Origin: Pseudomonadota bacterium
GTDB taxonomy: Bacteria; Pseudomonadota; Gammaproteobacteria; Burkholderiales; Rhodocyclaceae
DNA length: 6,287 bases
Assembly (NCBI GenBank): GCA_030917225.1
Contig: JAUPVD010000347.1
Coordinates: 1-6,287 of the forward strand
Direction of reading: 5' to 3'
Shown here: one piece after another, positions 6,261 to 6,287 of the stretch
How the letters are laid out: every line of letters begins with the position of its first letter
How positions within the stretch are numbered: the first letter of the stretch is position 1
Position numbers and translations under genes: made by a program
Notes under the pieces: generated by a model
Databases searched by the model: none
Told to the model about the DNA's origin: nothing
The model's input: the letters and a program-made list of their open reading frames with translations, nothing else

Positions 6261-6287
6261 ACAGCGCTGCAAGGTATCAGCAGAAAA

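Overview
The window looks like chromosomal DNA from a GC-rich betaproteobacterium, most likely of the Rhodocyclales (Dechloromonas/Azonexus/Azospira-like). I infer this from protein style and gene order: ComM next to UbiK, a TorF-type outer-membrane protein followed by GlnK and AmtB, and a PEP-CTERM exported hydrolase. No database was consulted, so the genus is a guess.

Left half, minus strand (1-2155): read in the direction of transcription, ubiK (ubiquinone biosynthesis accessory factor) is followed after 6 nt by comM/yifB (AAA+ branch-migration helicase of the Mg-chelatase-like family). A 135-nt gap follows, then the 5' end of a Bcr/CflA-type MFS drug exporter that runs off the left edge. 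The gap is almost filled by a palindromic element at 284-389 with 12-bp perfect ends and arms built from degenerate 9-nt units.

Central control region (2156-2402): this divergent intergenic region has the layout of a nitrogen-controlled sigma-54 promoter facing right. It holds a strong NtrC-like palindrome, a weaker one 31 bp upstream, an IHF-like site and a -24/-12 element with the correct GG-N10-GC spacing.

Right half, plus strand (2403-5143): the promoter feeds an apparent three-gene operon, TorF-like outer-membrane beta-barrel, then glnK, then amtB. It ends at a strong intrinsic terminator with a UUCG loop. GlnK and AmtB are the classic regulator and channel pair for ammonium uptake. Placing an outer-membrane protein first under the same promoter suggests that outer- and inner-membrane steps of nitrogen uptake are co-regulated. 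That link is the main biological lead here.

Right end (5144-6287): after the terminator lies a separate gene for a secreted SGNH/GDSL hydrolase with a C-terminal PEP-CTERM sorting signal. It is probably handled by an exosortase encoded elsewhere. The last 27 nt hold nothing I can identify. I saw no tRNA, rRNA, CRISPR array, transposase or riboswitch.
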